A stretch of DNA of 29,838 bases from JBFHNV01 sp965365655 (lineage in GTDB: Bacteria > Pseudomonadota > Gammaproteobacteria > HK1). The stretch lies in the NCBI GenBank assembly GCA_965365655.1, contig CBDUCN010000018.1:1-29838 (forward strand), given 5' to 3'. Below the pieces are notes generated by a model. The model had not been told where the DNA came from. It was given only the letters and a program-made list of their open reading frames with translations, and made no database searches. How positions within the stretch are numbered: the stretch's first letter is position 1; every line of letters begins with the position of its first letter. Made by a program: the position numbers and the translations under genes. Shown here piece by piece: positions 9,277-15,598 of the stretch.

Positions 9277-9759
9277 ATGAGTGGAAAGAGCGCGAAGAAG
9301 AAGACGCCGCCGGGCAGCGAGATCGCCGTCAACCGGCGCGCTCGTCACGACTACTCCATCGAGGAGACCCTGGTCGCGGGCCTGGTGCTGCTCGGCTGGG
9401 AGGTGAAGAGCCTGCGCGAGGGGCGCGCGAACCTGACCGAGTCGTACGTGATCCTGCGCGGCGGCGAGGTATGGCTGATCGGCGCACACTTCACCCCGCT
9501 GCCGTCGGCCTCCACCCACGTGCAGGCCGACCCCACGCGCACCCGCAAGCTGCTGCTGAACCGCGCCGAGATCGCCCGCCTGGTCGGAGCGGTCGAGCGC
9601 CGCGGATACACCCTGGTCCCGCTGCGGCTGTTCTGGCAGAAAGGCATGGCCAAGCTGGCCGTGGGACTCGCGAAGGGCAAGAAGCAGCACGACAAGCGCG
9701 CCAGCGAGCGCGAGCGCGACTGGCAGCGGGAGAAGCAGCGCCTGCTCAAGGTGCGCTGA
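9277..9759 (+). CDS. smpB: SsrA-binding protein SmpB
   Basis: Partner of tmRNA in trans-translation: it binds the tRNA-like domain and places it in the A site of stalled ribosomes, its C-terminal tail reading the empty mRNA channel. The 160-residue length equals that of E. coli SmpB. Signatures are AVNRRARHDYSIEET (17-31), LGWEVKSLREGRANL, the LLLNRAEIARL segment and the basic tail KGKKQHDKRASERERDW. ATG 9277 (MSGKSAKKK) was chosen; the frame is open upstream for 87 bases with no similarity. No strong ribosome-binding site is visible. It lies 427 bp upstream of the tmRNA gene on the same strand, so the two partners are adjacent. Confidence 0.98.
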   Translation: MSGKSAKKKTPPGSEIAVNRRARHDYSIEETLVAGLVLLGWEVKSLREGRANLTESYVILRGGEVWLIGAHFTPLPSASTHVQADPTRTRKLLLNRAEIARLVGAVERRGYTLVPLRLFWQKGMAKLAVGLAKGKKQHDKRASERERDWQREKQRLLKVR

Positions 9760-10129
9760 CCGGTCCCGACGCCGTGCGCATTCGTGATCGGTCAGCCGGC
9801 TCCCGCGGGTGGCCGGGGACGGCACGCGCCGCGGGCACGCGCTGTGAAGACATCCCTGTACGCTTAGCGGCCGCATCGAATATCGCCGACGGTCCCCGCG
9901 ACCCGCACCGGACCGGCCTCATCCGGACACCGATGCCGCCCGGCGCGGCGGACGGGATTGAAATCCGGCCCCGTAGCCCGCATCTCCGCTTTGTCGGGTG
10001 AGACGCGCCGGGCGGGGGCGGGGTTTTCGGCCTCTTCCCGTTCCGCGTGAAGGGCGGCTCCGCCGCTCGTCGAGCCCGTCGGGGGTGAAGACCCCGGCAC
10101 GTCCGGGAACGCGACCCCGGCGCAGCAAG
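9760..10129. other. smpB-ssrA spacer without a recognised gene
   Basis: GC-rich non-coding stretch. At 9955-9966 there is an inverted repeat GGATT-GA-AATCC, followed at 9972-9999 by a segment beginning GTAGCCCG and ending CGGGTG that faintly resembles the GTAGCCCGGATG-type dispersed repeats of gammaproteobacteria. A small hairpin GGGG-TGAAGA-CCCC occurs near 10082-10095. No open frame with recognisable similarity and no clear terminator for smpB was found. Confidence 0.4.
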
Positions 10130-10158
10130 GTGAAAACGCGCAGGCTGCGGATTTTCAC
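10130..10158. repeat. Inverted repeat just upstream of the ssrA promoter
   Basis: Seven-base arms GTGAAAA (10130-10136) and TTTTCAC (10152-10158), enclosing a second pair of arms CGCA/TGCG (10139-10142 and 10146-10149). The hairpin ends five bases before the extended -10 of ssrA and covers the place where a -35 would be. It may be an operator or a structure unrelated to transcription; no T-run follows on either strand. Confidence 0.55.
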
Positions 10159-10163
10159 CATCC

Positions 10164-10172
10164 TGCTAGACT
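10164..10172 (+). promoter_or_regulatory. Extended -10 promoter of ssrA
   Basis: TGCTAGACT is an extended -10 (TGN then TAGACT, four of six). Transcription from about 10179 would give a leader of some eight bases before the mature tmRNA 5' end at 10187, which fits RNase P trimming of a short leader. No good -35 is visible. Confidence 0.5.
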
Positions 10173-10186
10173 TCGTACTCGACTTC

Positions 10187-10544
10187 GGGGGCGACCTGGC
10201 TTTGACGCGGGTGATGAAGCCCGAGGTGCATGCCGAGGGGCAGACGACCTCGTAAATCCAGCTGCAACCAACATAGTTGCCAACGACGACAACTACGCTC
10301 TCGCTGCTTAATTGACAGCGAGCCTCCGTCCGGTCCGTGCTCGTGCGGCCGGTTTCCGGGGGTCACCCAAACACGGGATCGCCGCTTCGTTCGCCCCGCG
10401 CGACGCGGTTAAAACCCAGGGGCTCGCCGGCACGTCGCCCTGCCCGTCGGGCAGCGAGCCGGTCAAAGCAAAGACGAGGCTAAGCATGTAGAGCCGAGGG
10501 TGGACTGCTCGCGGACGCGGGTTCGATTCCCGCCGCCTCCACCA
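10187..10544 (+). ncRNA. ssrA: Transfer-messenger RNA (tmRNA)
   Basis: Rescues ribosomes stalled on mRNAs lacking a stop codon, adding a degradation tag. The 5' end GGGGGCG (10187-10193) pairs over seven positions, one of them G-U, with CGCCTCC before the 3' ACCA (10541-10544), forming the tRNA-like acceptor stem. The T arm GCGGGTTCGATTCCCGC precedes it. The tag frame starts at GCC 10279-10281 and reads ANDDNYALAA, ending TAA at 10309-10311; with the alanine from the charged tmRNA, the tag is AANDDNYALAA, close to the E. coli AANDENYALAA. Total length 358 bases is normal for the one-piece form. The 3' end encodes its own CCA. It is next to smpB, its partner, and converges on rppH with only three bases between. 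Confidence 0.97.
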
Positions 10545-10547
10545 CTT

Positions 10548-11060
10548 TCAGTAGCGCTGTCCCACCGACTGCCCCTGCTCCCCCGCCTCCGCGGGGAGCA
10601 GGGGCGCCAGCTCCTTGAGCGCGCGGCGGTAGACCTCGCGCTTGAAGTAGATGACCTCACGCGCCGGGCGCCAGTAGTGCACCCACTCCCAGTGGTCGAA
10701 CTCCGGCCGTGCGGTGGTGTCCAGCCGCACGTCGTGCTCTTCCGTCAGCAGCCGCAGCAGGTACCACACCTGCTTCTGGCCGATGCACACCTGGGGCGCG
10801 TTGCGGCGCACAAATCGCTTCGGCAGCCGGTAGCGCAGCCAGCCCCGGGTGCAGCCCACCACCTCCACGTGACGACGCTCGAGCCCCAGCTCCTCGGCCA
10901 GCTCACGGTACAGCGCCTGCTCCGGCGTCTCGTGGGCCTTGATGCCGCCCTGGGGAAACTGCCACGCGTCCTGCCCGACGCGGCGCGCCCAGAGCACCTG
11001 GCTGCGCGCGTTCGCAACGATGATGCCGACGTTGGGCCGGAAGCCGTCTGTGTCGATCAC
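10548..11060 (-). CDS. rppH: RNA pyrophosphohydrolase RppH (Nudix)
   Basis: Removes pyrophosphate from the 5' end of primary transcripts, which triggers RNase E decay. The 170-residue product matches RppH through IDTDGFRPNVGIIV, WQFPQGGI, a complete Nudix box (G38, E44, R52, E53, E56, E57, G59 in GGIKAHETPEQALYRELAEE), WLRYRLPKRFVR, CIGQKQVWYLL, and PEFDHWEWVHYW. The GTG start at 11058-11060 fits: homologues begin MIDxDGYRPNVG, and AGGAGGA lies just upstream. The frame is open to 11162 but without similarity. The 3' end almost touches the tmRNA 3' end and contains a 12-base-pair hairpin. It is not next to ptsP as in E. coli. Confidence 0.95.
   Translation of the reverse strand: MIDTDGFRPNVGIIVANARSQVLWARRVGQDAWQFPQGGIKAHETPEQALYRELAEELGLERRHVEVVGCTRGWLRYRLPKRFVRRNAPQVCIGQKQVWYLLRLLTEEHDVRLDTTARPEFDHWEWVHYWRPAREVIYFKREVYRRALKELAPLLPAEAGEQGQSVGQRY
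10572..10604. other. 12-base-pair perfect hairpin inside the rppH 3' end, beyond ssrA
   Basis: Arms CCCCTGCTCCCC (10572-10583) and GGGGAGCAGGGG (10593-10604) around a nine-base loop. It starts 27 bases after the tmRNA 3' end on plus and lies within the last codons of rppH on minus. Neither strand has a following T-run. It may stop or process ssrA transcripts and protect the rppH mRNA end; this is inference from position and stem strength. Confidence 0.55.
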
Positions 11061-11132
11061 GCCCGTCCTCCTCGGGCGCCGAGTTTTCCACGATCCCGGG
11101 AGCCGGGCAAACCCCTCACGGAACGCACAAAA

Positions 11133-11160
11133 GAAAACCCCCTCCGGAGAGGGGGTTTTC
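11133..11160 (-). terminator. Intrinsic terminator of the histone-like gene
   Basis: GAAAACCCCCTC and GAGGGGGTTTTC arms with a four-base loop, followed on the minus strand by CTTTT. It is a classical rho-independent terminator, 44 bases after the stop of the lysine-rich gene. The symmetric A/T flanks mean it could also work on plus. Confidence 0.9.
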
Positions 11161-11166
11161 AAGCTT

Positions 11167-11186
11167 CGCCTCCCCGGGGGGAGGCG
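11167..11186 (-). other. Second GC hairpin between histone-like gene and terminator
   Basis: Nine-base perfect arms CGCCTCCCC/GGGGAGGCG with a two-base centre, seven bases before the terminator arm. With the terminator it makes a double hairpin 3' end, which may stabilise the transcript. Confidence 0.45.
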
Positions 11187-11203
11187 TGGCCGGGATACCC
11201 GGC

Positions 11204-11464
11204 TCAGCGCTTCTTCGTGGTGCGGCGCGCGGCCGCCTTGCGCTTGGTCTTCTTCTTCGCGGCCTTCTTCTTCGCCGCCTTGCGCTTGGTCTTCTTCTTC
11301 GCGGCCTTCTTCTTCGCCGCCTTGCGCTTGGTCTTCTTCTTCGCGACCTTCTTCTTGGCCGCTCGCCGCGTCGTCTTCTTCTTGGTGGCCTTCTTCTTCG
11401 CCACCCGCCGCTTCGCCTTCTTCTTCGTCGCCTTCTTTCGTGTTGCTGCTTTCTTAGCTGCCAT
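11204..11464 (-). CDS. Lysine-rich histone H1-like protein
   Basis: Probable nucleic-acid-binding protein resembling the C-terminal tail of eukaryotic H1 and bacterial AlgP/Hc-type proteins. The 86 residues are almost only Lys, Ala, Arg and Thr. The core is three tandem copies of a 14-residue unit of the type AAKKKAAKKKTKRK, the last one diverged; no globular domain, membrane segment or acidic residue is seen. ATG 11462-11464 (MAAKKAATRKK) was chosen because GGGGGA lies eight bases upstream, although the frame is open to 11509. It stands alone: a palindrome-overlapped promoter candidate precedes it and a strong terminator follows. The family is named by composition, so exact orthology is not claimed. 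Confidence 0.85.
   Translation of the reverse strand: MAAKKAATRKKATKKKAKRRVAKKKATKKKTTRRAAKKKVAKKKTKRKAAKKKAAKKKTKRKAAKKKAAKKKTKRKAAARRTTKKR
11232..11357. repeat. Three tandem 42-bp repeats inside the histone-like gene
   Basis: Units at 11232-11273, 11274-11315 and 11316-11357. The first two are identical and the third differs at its end (GACC for GGCC and a final base). Each encodes 14 residues. Such repeats expand and contract by slippage, so length may vary between strains. Confidence 0.85.
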
Positions 11465-11542
11465 ACTTGATCCCCCGTTAGGAGTGAACCCAAACCGACT
11501 GGAGCCCAATCACCCGACGCGAATATACATTCGATGATGCAA

Positions 11543-11567
11543 ATTCGCTACACCAAATGTAGCGAAT
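11543..11567. promoter_or_regulatory. Perfect 10-bp inverted repeat, candidate operator of the histone-like gene
   Basis: ATTCGCTACA (11543-11552) and TGTAGCGAAT (11558-11567) with a CCAAA centre. A further CGAAT...ATTCG pair lies at 11520-11533, giving four CGAAT-type half-sites in about 50 bp of an AT-rich island. It overlaps a possible minus-strand -10. It could alternatively be a weak terminator of adk, as the arms are followed on minus by TTTG. Confidence 0.5.
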
Positions 11568-11583
11568 ATTCAACTGCGGTCAA
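11556..11583 (-). promoter_or_regulatory. Candidate promoter of the histone-like gene
   Basis: On the minus strand TTGACC (11583-11578) is followed after 16 bases by TACATT (11561-11556). The -35 matches five of six and the -10 four of six. The -10 lies inside the 11543-11567 palindrome, so a bound regulator would block it. The leader would be about 85 bases. Confidence 0.4.
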
Positions 11584-11637
11584 GAACCGTTACACACTCC
11601 GGGATCGAATCGCGACGCGCATCACCTTTTGCGCGCG

Positions 11638-12300
11638 TCACCGCAACTCGTCGAGTGCCTCGAACACCTTGTCGCGCACTTCCTCGACGCCGGCCTGACC
11701 GTCGACGGTCACGTAGCGCGGCGCGTCGGCGTCGCCGGACGCGATCCGCCGCCGGTAATAGTCGATCAGCGGCGCGGTCTGCGCGTGGTAGACCTCGAGG
11801 CGCTTGCGAACGGTTTCCTCCTTGTCGTCCTCGCGCTGGATGAGGGGCTCGCCCGTGACGTCGTCCTTGCCGTTCTCGCGGGGCGGATTGAACTCCACGT
11901 GGTACGTCCGCCCGGATTCCAGGTGCACCCGGCGCCCGCTCATTCGACGGATGATCTCCTCGTCGTCGACGGCGATCTCCACCACCGCGTCGATGTCGAT
12001 TCCGGCCTCGGCGAGCGCCTCGGCCTGCGGGATCGTGCGCGGGAAGCCGTCGAACAGGAAGCCGTTCGCACAGTCATCCCTGGCGACCCGCTCACGCACC
12101 AGCGCGACGATGATGTCATCGGGCACGAGATGGCCGGCGTCCATGATCCCTTTCGCCTTGCGCCCGAGCGGCGAGTCCGCCTTCACCGCCGCCCGCAGCA
12201 TGTCGCCGGTGGAAATCTGCGGAATTCCGTAGCGCCCGACGATGTAGCCGGCCTGCGTTCCCTTGCCGGCCCCCGGCCCGCCCAGAAGGATGACTCTCAT
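11638..12300 (-). CDS. adk: Adenylate kinase
   Basis: Converts ATP plus AMP to two ADP; essential cytoplasmic enzyme. The 220 residues are a long-form Adk: P-loop GGPGAGKGT at 7-15, STGDMLRAAV at 30-39, FDGFPRT at 83-89, and a LID domain at about 121-160 (SGRRVHLESGRTYHVEFNPP, DDVTGEPLIQREDD) lacking zinc-binding cysteines, as in E. coli. ATG 12298-12300 gives MRVILLGGPG; a GGGGG stretch lies about seven bases upstream. It is divergent from the Mth938-domain gene. The shared 182-bp region contains TATTAT at 12334-12339, whose complement CATAAT could be the adk -10. Confidence 0.98.
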   Translation of the reverse strand: MRVILLGGPGAGKGTQAGYIVGRYGIPQISTGDMLRAAVKADSPLGRKAKGIMDAGHLVPDDIIVALVRERVARDDCANGFLFDGFPRTIPQAEALAEAGIDIDAVVEIAVDDEEIIRRMSGRRVHLESGRTYHVEFNPPRENGKDDVTGEPLIQREDDKEETVRKRLEVYHAQTAPLIDYYRRRIASGDADAPRYVTVDGQAGVEEVRDKVFEALDELR

Positions 12301-12482
12301 GTGCGCCCCCGCTTTTCGTGTCTGCTGGGTGGGTATTATGGGTGCGGCCCCGCGCACGCGCACGCTGCGCCGGCGCGGCGCCGCGACACGCGAGCACGGC
12401 GCCGTGTCTCGCGACAGCCGGTGCAGGTCCGCTGCGGGCGCCGCACCGCAGGCACGATCCGCGAGCCCGCCCGGACCACCGC

Positions 12483-12854
12483 ATGAAGCTTCACCTCGAA
12501 TCCGGCGACAGCTCGAACCGGATCAGCGCGTACGACGAGCACACGGTGACCGTCGCCGGGACCGCCGTCTCGCAGACGTTCCTGGTCACGCGCGACGCGC
12601 TGCACACGGACGTCCCGCTTCCCGACCTCGCCGACCTCGGCTGGAGTGACCTGGCGCTGCTGCACGGCACCGACGTCACCATCCTCATCATCGGTACCGG
12701 CCGCGCGCAGCGCCTGCCCGCGCCCGGGTTGTACGCGGAGCTGGCCGAGCGGGGCGTGGGGCTGGAAGTCATGGACTCCGCGGCCGCGTGCCGGACCTAC
12801 AACATCCTGCTCGGGGAGGGCCGGCAGGTCGCCGCGTTGATCGTCGTCGGCTGA
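12483..12854 (+). CDS. Mth938-like domain protein (DUF498 family)
   Basis: Small protein of the Mth938/DUF498 family, related to human AAMDC and NDUFAF3; the bacterial function is unknown. The 123 residues show the family pattern: an early SSNRISAYDEHTVTV segment, central LLHGTDVTILIIGTGRAQRLP (60-79), and the closing GVGLEVMDSAAACRTYNILLGEGRQVAALIV region with the conserved DS-AACRTYN motif. ATG 12483 (MKLHLESGDSSN) is the natural start; the frame is open to 12318 without similarity. It is divergent from adk and followed by 208 bp of non-coding sequence before the convergent rpoS. No partner gene is suggested by context. Confidence 0.88.
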   Translation: MKLHLESGDSSNRISAYDEHTVTVAGTAVSQTFLVTRDALHTDVPLPDLADLGWSDLALLHGTDVTILIIGTGRAQRLPAPGLYAELAERGVGLEVMDSAAACRTYNILLGEGRQVAALIVVG

Positions 12855-13062
12855 CGGCTCGTGAGTCCTTCACGATGCGTGCTGCGACACTGCCCGGACG
12901 CGGCCGTGCGCGTTGGGGCTTCCCCCGGAATCGCTCGTGTCGCCGGCCTGCGCGCGCACTTTCGCACGCCCTCGCGCGTCGCCGGCCAGGTCCGCGCGGC
13001 GCCACGCGACGGTGCGCGAGGAATTCACCAGCCCTGAGCACCCGCTCATGCCCGGGCGCTCG

Positions 13063-14070
13063 TCACTCCAGCACGCTGTCCAGCGAAAAGCCGTCGCGCT
13101 CCAGCATCTCGCGCAGCCGCTTCAGGGCCTCGATCTGGATCTGGCGCACCCGTTCGCGGGTCACGCCCAGCTCCTGACCCACCTCCTCGAGCGTCGCGAT
13201 CTCGTGGCCGCGCAGACCGAAGCGGCGCAGCACCACCGCGCGCTGCTTCTCGCTCAGGCGGTCCAGCCACTGCTCGAGCCTGTGCTGTACGTCGTCGTCC
13301 TGCAGCAGCACCGACGGGTCGATGTTGTGCTCGTCCGGGATGGTCTCGAGCAGCGTGCGGTCGGCTCCCGGTCCGCGCGGGATGTCCACCGAGGCCGTGC
13401 GCTCGTTCAGGCCCAGCATGCGCTCCACCTCGTCGATGGGCTTGTCCAGCATCTCGGCCACGTCCTCCGGGCTGGGCTCGCGATCCAGCGTCTGCGCGAG
13501 ACGCCGGGCGGCCCGCAGGTAGACGTTTATCTCCTTCACGACGTGGATGGGCAGGCGGATGGTGCGCGTCTGGTTCATCAGCGCGCGCTCGATCGTCTGG
13601 CGGATCCACCACGTCGCATAGGTCGAGAAGCGGAAGCCCCGCTCGGGGTCGAACTTCTCCACCGCGCGGATGAGCCCCAGGTTGCCTTCCTCGATCAGAT
13701 CCAGCAGCGCGAGCCCGCGATTCATGTAGCGGCGCGCGATCTTCACCACGAGGCGCAGGTTGCTCTCGATCATCCGCCGCCGCCCCGCGTCGTCACCAGC
13801 CTGGGCGAGGCGTGCGAAGTGCACTTCCTCCTCGGCCGACAGCAGCGGCGAGAAGCCGATCTCGCTCAGGTACATGCGGGTGGCGTCGAGCTCGCGATCA
13901 TGCAGATCGCGGCGGCGCGTTGGCGCGCTGGCGGCCCGGCTCGTGTCCGCGGAAGGTGTGTCTTCGACGCCCGCGTCGTCGCCCACGCCCAGCGTCAGGG
14001 ACTGCACGTCGCCGTCGTCCGCGGAGTCGTACTCGGCCCGCTCCTGCTCTCGCTCGCTCCGGGTGCCCAC
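13063..14070 (-). CDS. rpoS: RNA polymerase sigma factor RpoS (sigma-38)
   Basis: Stationary-phase and general-stress sigma factor. The 335 residues contain a short acidic N-terminus, region 1.2 (DATRMYLSEIGFSPLLSAEEE, about 63-83), region 2 with the NLRLVVKIARRYMNRGL and YATWWIRQTIERA stretches, region 3 (IHVVKEINVYLRAARRL) and region 4 with LSEKQRAVVLRRFGL and the helix-turn-helix TLEEVGQELGVTRERVRQIQ. The lack of a long region 1.1 and the match to RpoS rather than RpoD or RpoH, plus the position after nlpD, decide the name. The GTG start at 14068-14070 has GGGAGG five bases upstream; it follows the nlpD stop by 17 bases. Transcription from within or upstream of nlpD is expected from other species. 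Confidence 0.96.
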   Translation of the reverse strand: MGTRSEREQERAEYDSADDGDVQSLTLGVGDDAGVEDTPSADTSRAASAPTRRRDLHDRELDATRMYLSEIGFSPLLSAEEEVHFARLAQAGDDAGRRRMIESNLRLVVKIARRYMNRGLALLDLIEEGNLGLIRAVEKFDPERGFRFSTYATWWIRQTIERALMNQTRTIRLPIHVVKEINVYLRAARRLAQTLDREPSPEDVAEMLDKPIDEVERMLGLNERTASVDIPRGPGADRTLLETIPDEHNIDPSVLLQDDDVQHRLEQWLDRLSEKQRAVVLRRFGLRGHEIATLEEVGQELGVTRERVRQIQIEALKRLREMLERDGFSLDSVLE

Positions 14071-14087
14071 GCACGCCTCCCGTGCAG

Positions 14088-14948
14088 TTACCTGGGAAGA
14101 TACCGGATGGGATCGACGGGCTTGCCATCTCGCCGGATCTCGAAGTGGAGCTTCACACGCTTCGCGTCGCTGCTCCCCATCTCCGCGATCCGCTGACCGC
14201 TCACGACCGCGTCGCCTTCCTTGACGTGCAAGCGATCGTTGTGCGCATAGGCGCTCAGATAGCGTTTGTTGTGCTTGACGATGATAAGCCGGCCATATCC
14301 GCGGAGTCCACTGCCACTGTAAACCACCCGTCCGGGTGCAGAGGCCACCACCGGGCTTCCGCGATCGCCCGCGATGTCGATGCCCTTGCCGCCGCCGCGT
14401 CCGAACGTCGCGATCACCTTCCCGCGCACCGGCCACTGCCATGCGTTGATCGGACCTTCTCCTGCGTCTGCGGTGCGCGGCGGCGCGGGCGGGCGCACGG
14501 GCTTCGCGGGCGCCGCCGTGCGCTCCGGCGCTCGACGCGCGGTCTGCGGCGCGGAGCGCGGCGGCTCGCGCGGTGCCGGCAACGGAGCCGCTGCGACCGG
14601 CTCGCTGCGCGGCATCGCCGGCAAACGAGCCGGGCGGCTGATGCGCAGCACCTGCCCCGTGTAGATGGTGAACGGCTCCGGTATCGCGTTCCAGCGCGCG
14701 AGATCCCGGTAGTCCAGCCCGTACCGCCACGCGATCGCGTACAGCGTGTCGCCCGGACGCACGGCGTGCAGCCCCTGTGTCAGCGGGGCGCTCGCGCCGC
14801 GCTCCGGTGCGCGGCCCACCGGCGCCAGCGGGCCCGGTCCGGCGCAGGCGCCCAGCATGACGAGCAGCACCGCGGATGCCGCCCGCCAACGCGGCGAACA
14901 CGCGACGGGGCGAGCGCCACCGCGCGCACGCGCCGGCGATCGAATCAC
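14088..14948 (-). CDS. nlpD: Murein hydrolase activator NlpD (LysM and degenerate M23 lipoprotein)
   Basis: Outer-membrane lipoprotein that activates the amidase AmiC during cell separation. The 286 residues have a lipoprotein signal ending LGAC (Cys 35), a LysM domain at 61-103 (HAVRPGDTLYAIAWRYG), a Pro/Ala-rich linker (107-165), and an M23 domain at about 168-284. The zinc ligands are degenerate: the HxGxD position reads KGIDIAG and the HxH position reads LHFEIR, as in E. coli NlpD, so it should be an activator rather than an enzyme. The GTG start at 14946-14948 overlaps the pcm stop by four bases. It is followed by rpoS. Confidence 0.95.
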   Translation of the reverse strand: MIRSPARARGGARPVACSPRWRAASAVLLVMLGACAGPGPLAPVGRAPERGASAPLTQGLHAVRPGDTLYAIAWRYGLDYRDLARWNAIPEPFTIYTGQVLRISRPARLPAMPRSEPVAAAPLPAPREPPRSAPQTARRAPERTAAPAKPVRPPAPPRTADAGEGPINAWQWPVRGKVIATFGRGGGKGIDIAGDRGSPVVASAPGRVVYSGSGLRGYGRLIIVKHNKRYLSAYAHNDRLHVKEGDAVVSGQRIAEMGSSDAKRVKLHFEIRRDGKPVDPIRYLPR

Positions 14949-15598
14949 ACCGCGCCTCCGAGCATGGGCACGAAGCTCACCAGGTCCAGGTCCTCGCGGC
15001 GCAGGACGTCACCGTCACGCTCGATGCACACGAGGCGTTGCGCACCCATCGGCCCCACCGGCAGCACCAGCCGCCCGCCGTCCGCGAGCTGGGCGGTGAG
15101 CGCATCGGGAACCGACACCGGCGCCGCGGTCGTCAGGATGCCGTCGAATGGCGCCTGCTCCGCCCAGCCGAGGAAGCCGTCGCCGTGGCGCGCCCTCACG
15201 TTGCCGATGCCCAGCGCGTGAAAGCGCTCGCGAGCGCCGCGCAGCAGCGCGTCGATGCGCTCGATCGTGTACACCTGCTCCACGAGCGCCGCCAGCACCG
15301 CGGTCTGGTATCCACAGCCGGTTCCGACCTCGAGCACCCGCGACCGCACACCGCCGGCGAGCATGATCTCGGTCATGCGCGCGACCACGTAGGGCTGCGA
15401 GATGGTCTGGCCGTGGCCGATGGGCAGCGCGGTGTCCTCGTAGGCACGCGAGGCCAGCGCCTCGTCCACGAAGATGTGACGCGGCACGTCGCGTATCGCG
15501 CCCAGCACGCGAAGGTCGCGAATGCCCTCCGCCTGCAGCCGCGCCACCAGCCGCTCCCGCGTGCGCAGGGAGGTCATGCCGATGCCGCGGGCACCCAT
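14945..15598 (-). CDS. pcm: Protein-L-isoaspartate O-methyltransferase
   Basis: Uses S-adenosylmethionine to methylate isoaspartyl residues in damaged proteins, starting their repair. The 217-residue product has GHGQTISQPYVVARMTE (61-77), the SAM-binding VLEVGTGCGYQTAVLA (88-103), and the C-terminal GGRLVLPVG strand. The first seven residues are not conserved, so translation may instead begin at Met 8 (MTSLRTRERLV), where AGGGAGG... lies too close to call. The ATG at 15596-15598 shares one base with the surE stop. Order surE-pcm-nlpD-rpoS is the classic gammaproteobacterial stationary-phase cluster. Confidence 0.97.
   Translation of the reverse strand: MGARGIGMTSLRTRERLVARLQAEGIRDLRVLGAIRDVPRHIFVDEALASRAYEDTALPIGHGQTISQPYVVARMTEIMLAGGVRSRVLEVGTGCGYQTAVLAALVEQVYTIERIDALLRGARERFHALGIGNVRARHGDGFLGWAEQAPFDGILTTAAPVSVPDALTAQLADGGRLVLPVGPMGAQRLVCIERDGDVLRREDLDLVSFVPMLGGAV

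Noticed and set aside
10500..10560. Prophage or island attachment site at the ssrA 3' end
   Set aside because: The tmRNA 3' end is a common integration target, but no integrase and no second copy of the end sequence was seen; rppH follows at once.
11232..11357. Evenly spaced repeats that could suggest a CRISPR-like array
   Set aside because: The units are contiguous with no spacers and lie in frame within a lysine-rich coding sequence.
12855..13062. Terminator or small gene between the Mth938-domain gene and rpoS
   Set aside because: Only weak stems (CGTGA/TCACG, GGGG/CCCC) without T-runs and a chance 10-base direct repeat GTCGCCGGCC were found.
14088..14948. Active M23 metallopeptidase
   Set aside because: The zinc-ligand motifs are degenerate (KGIDIAG, LHFEIR), as in the amidase activator NlpD.
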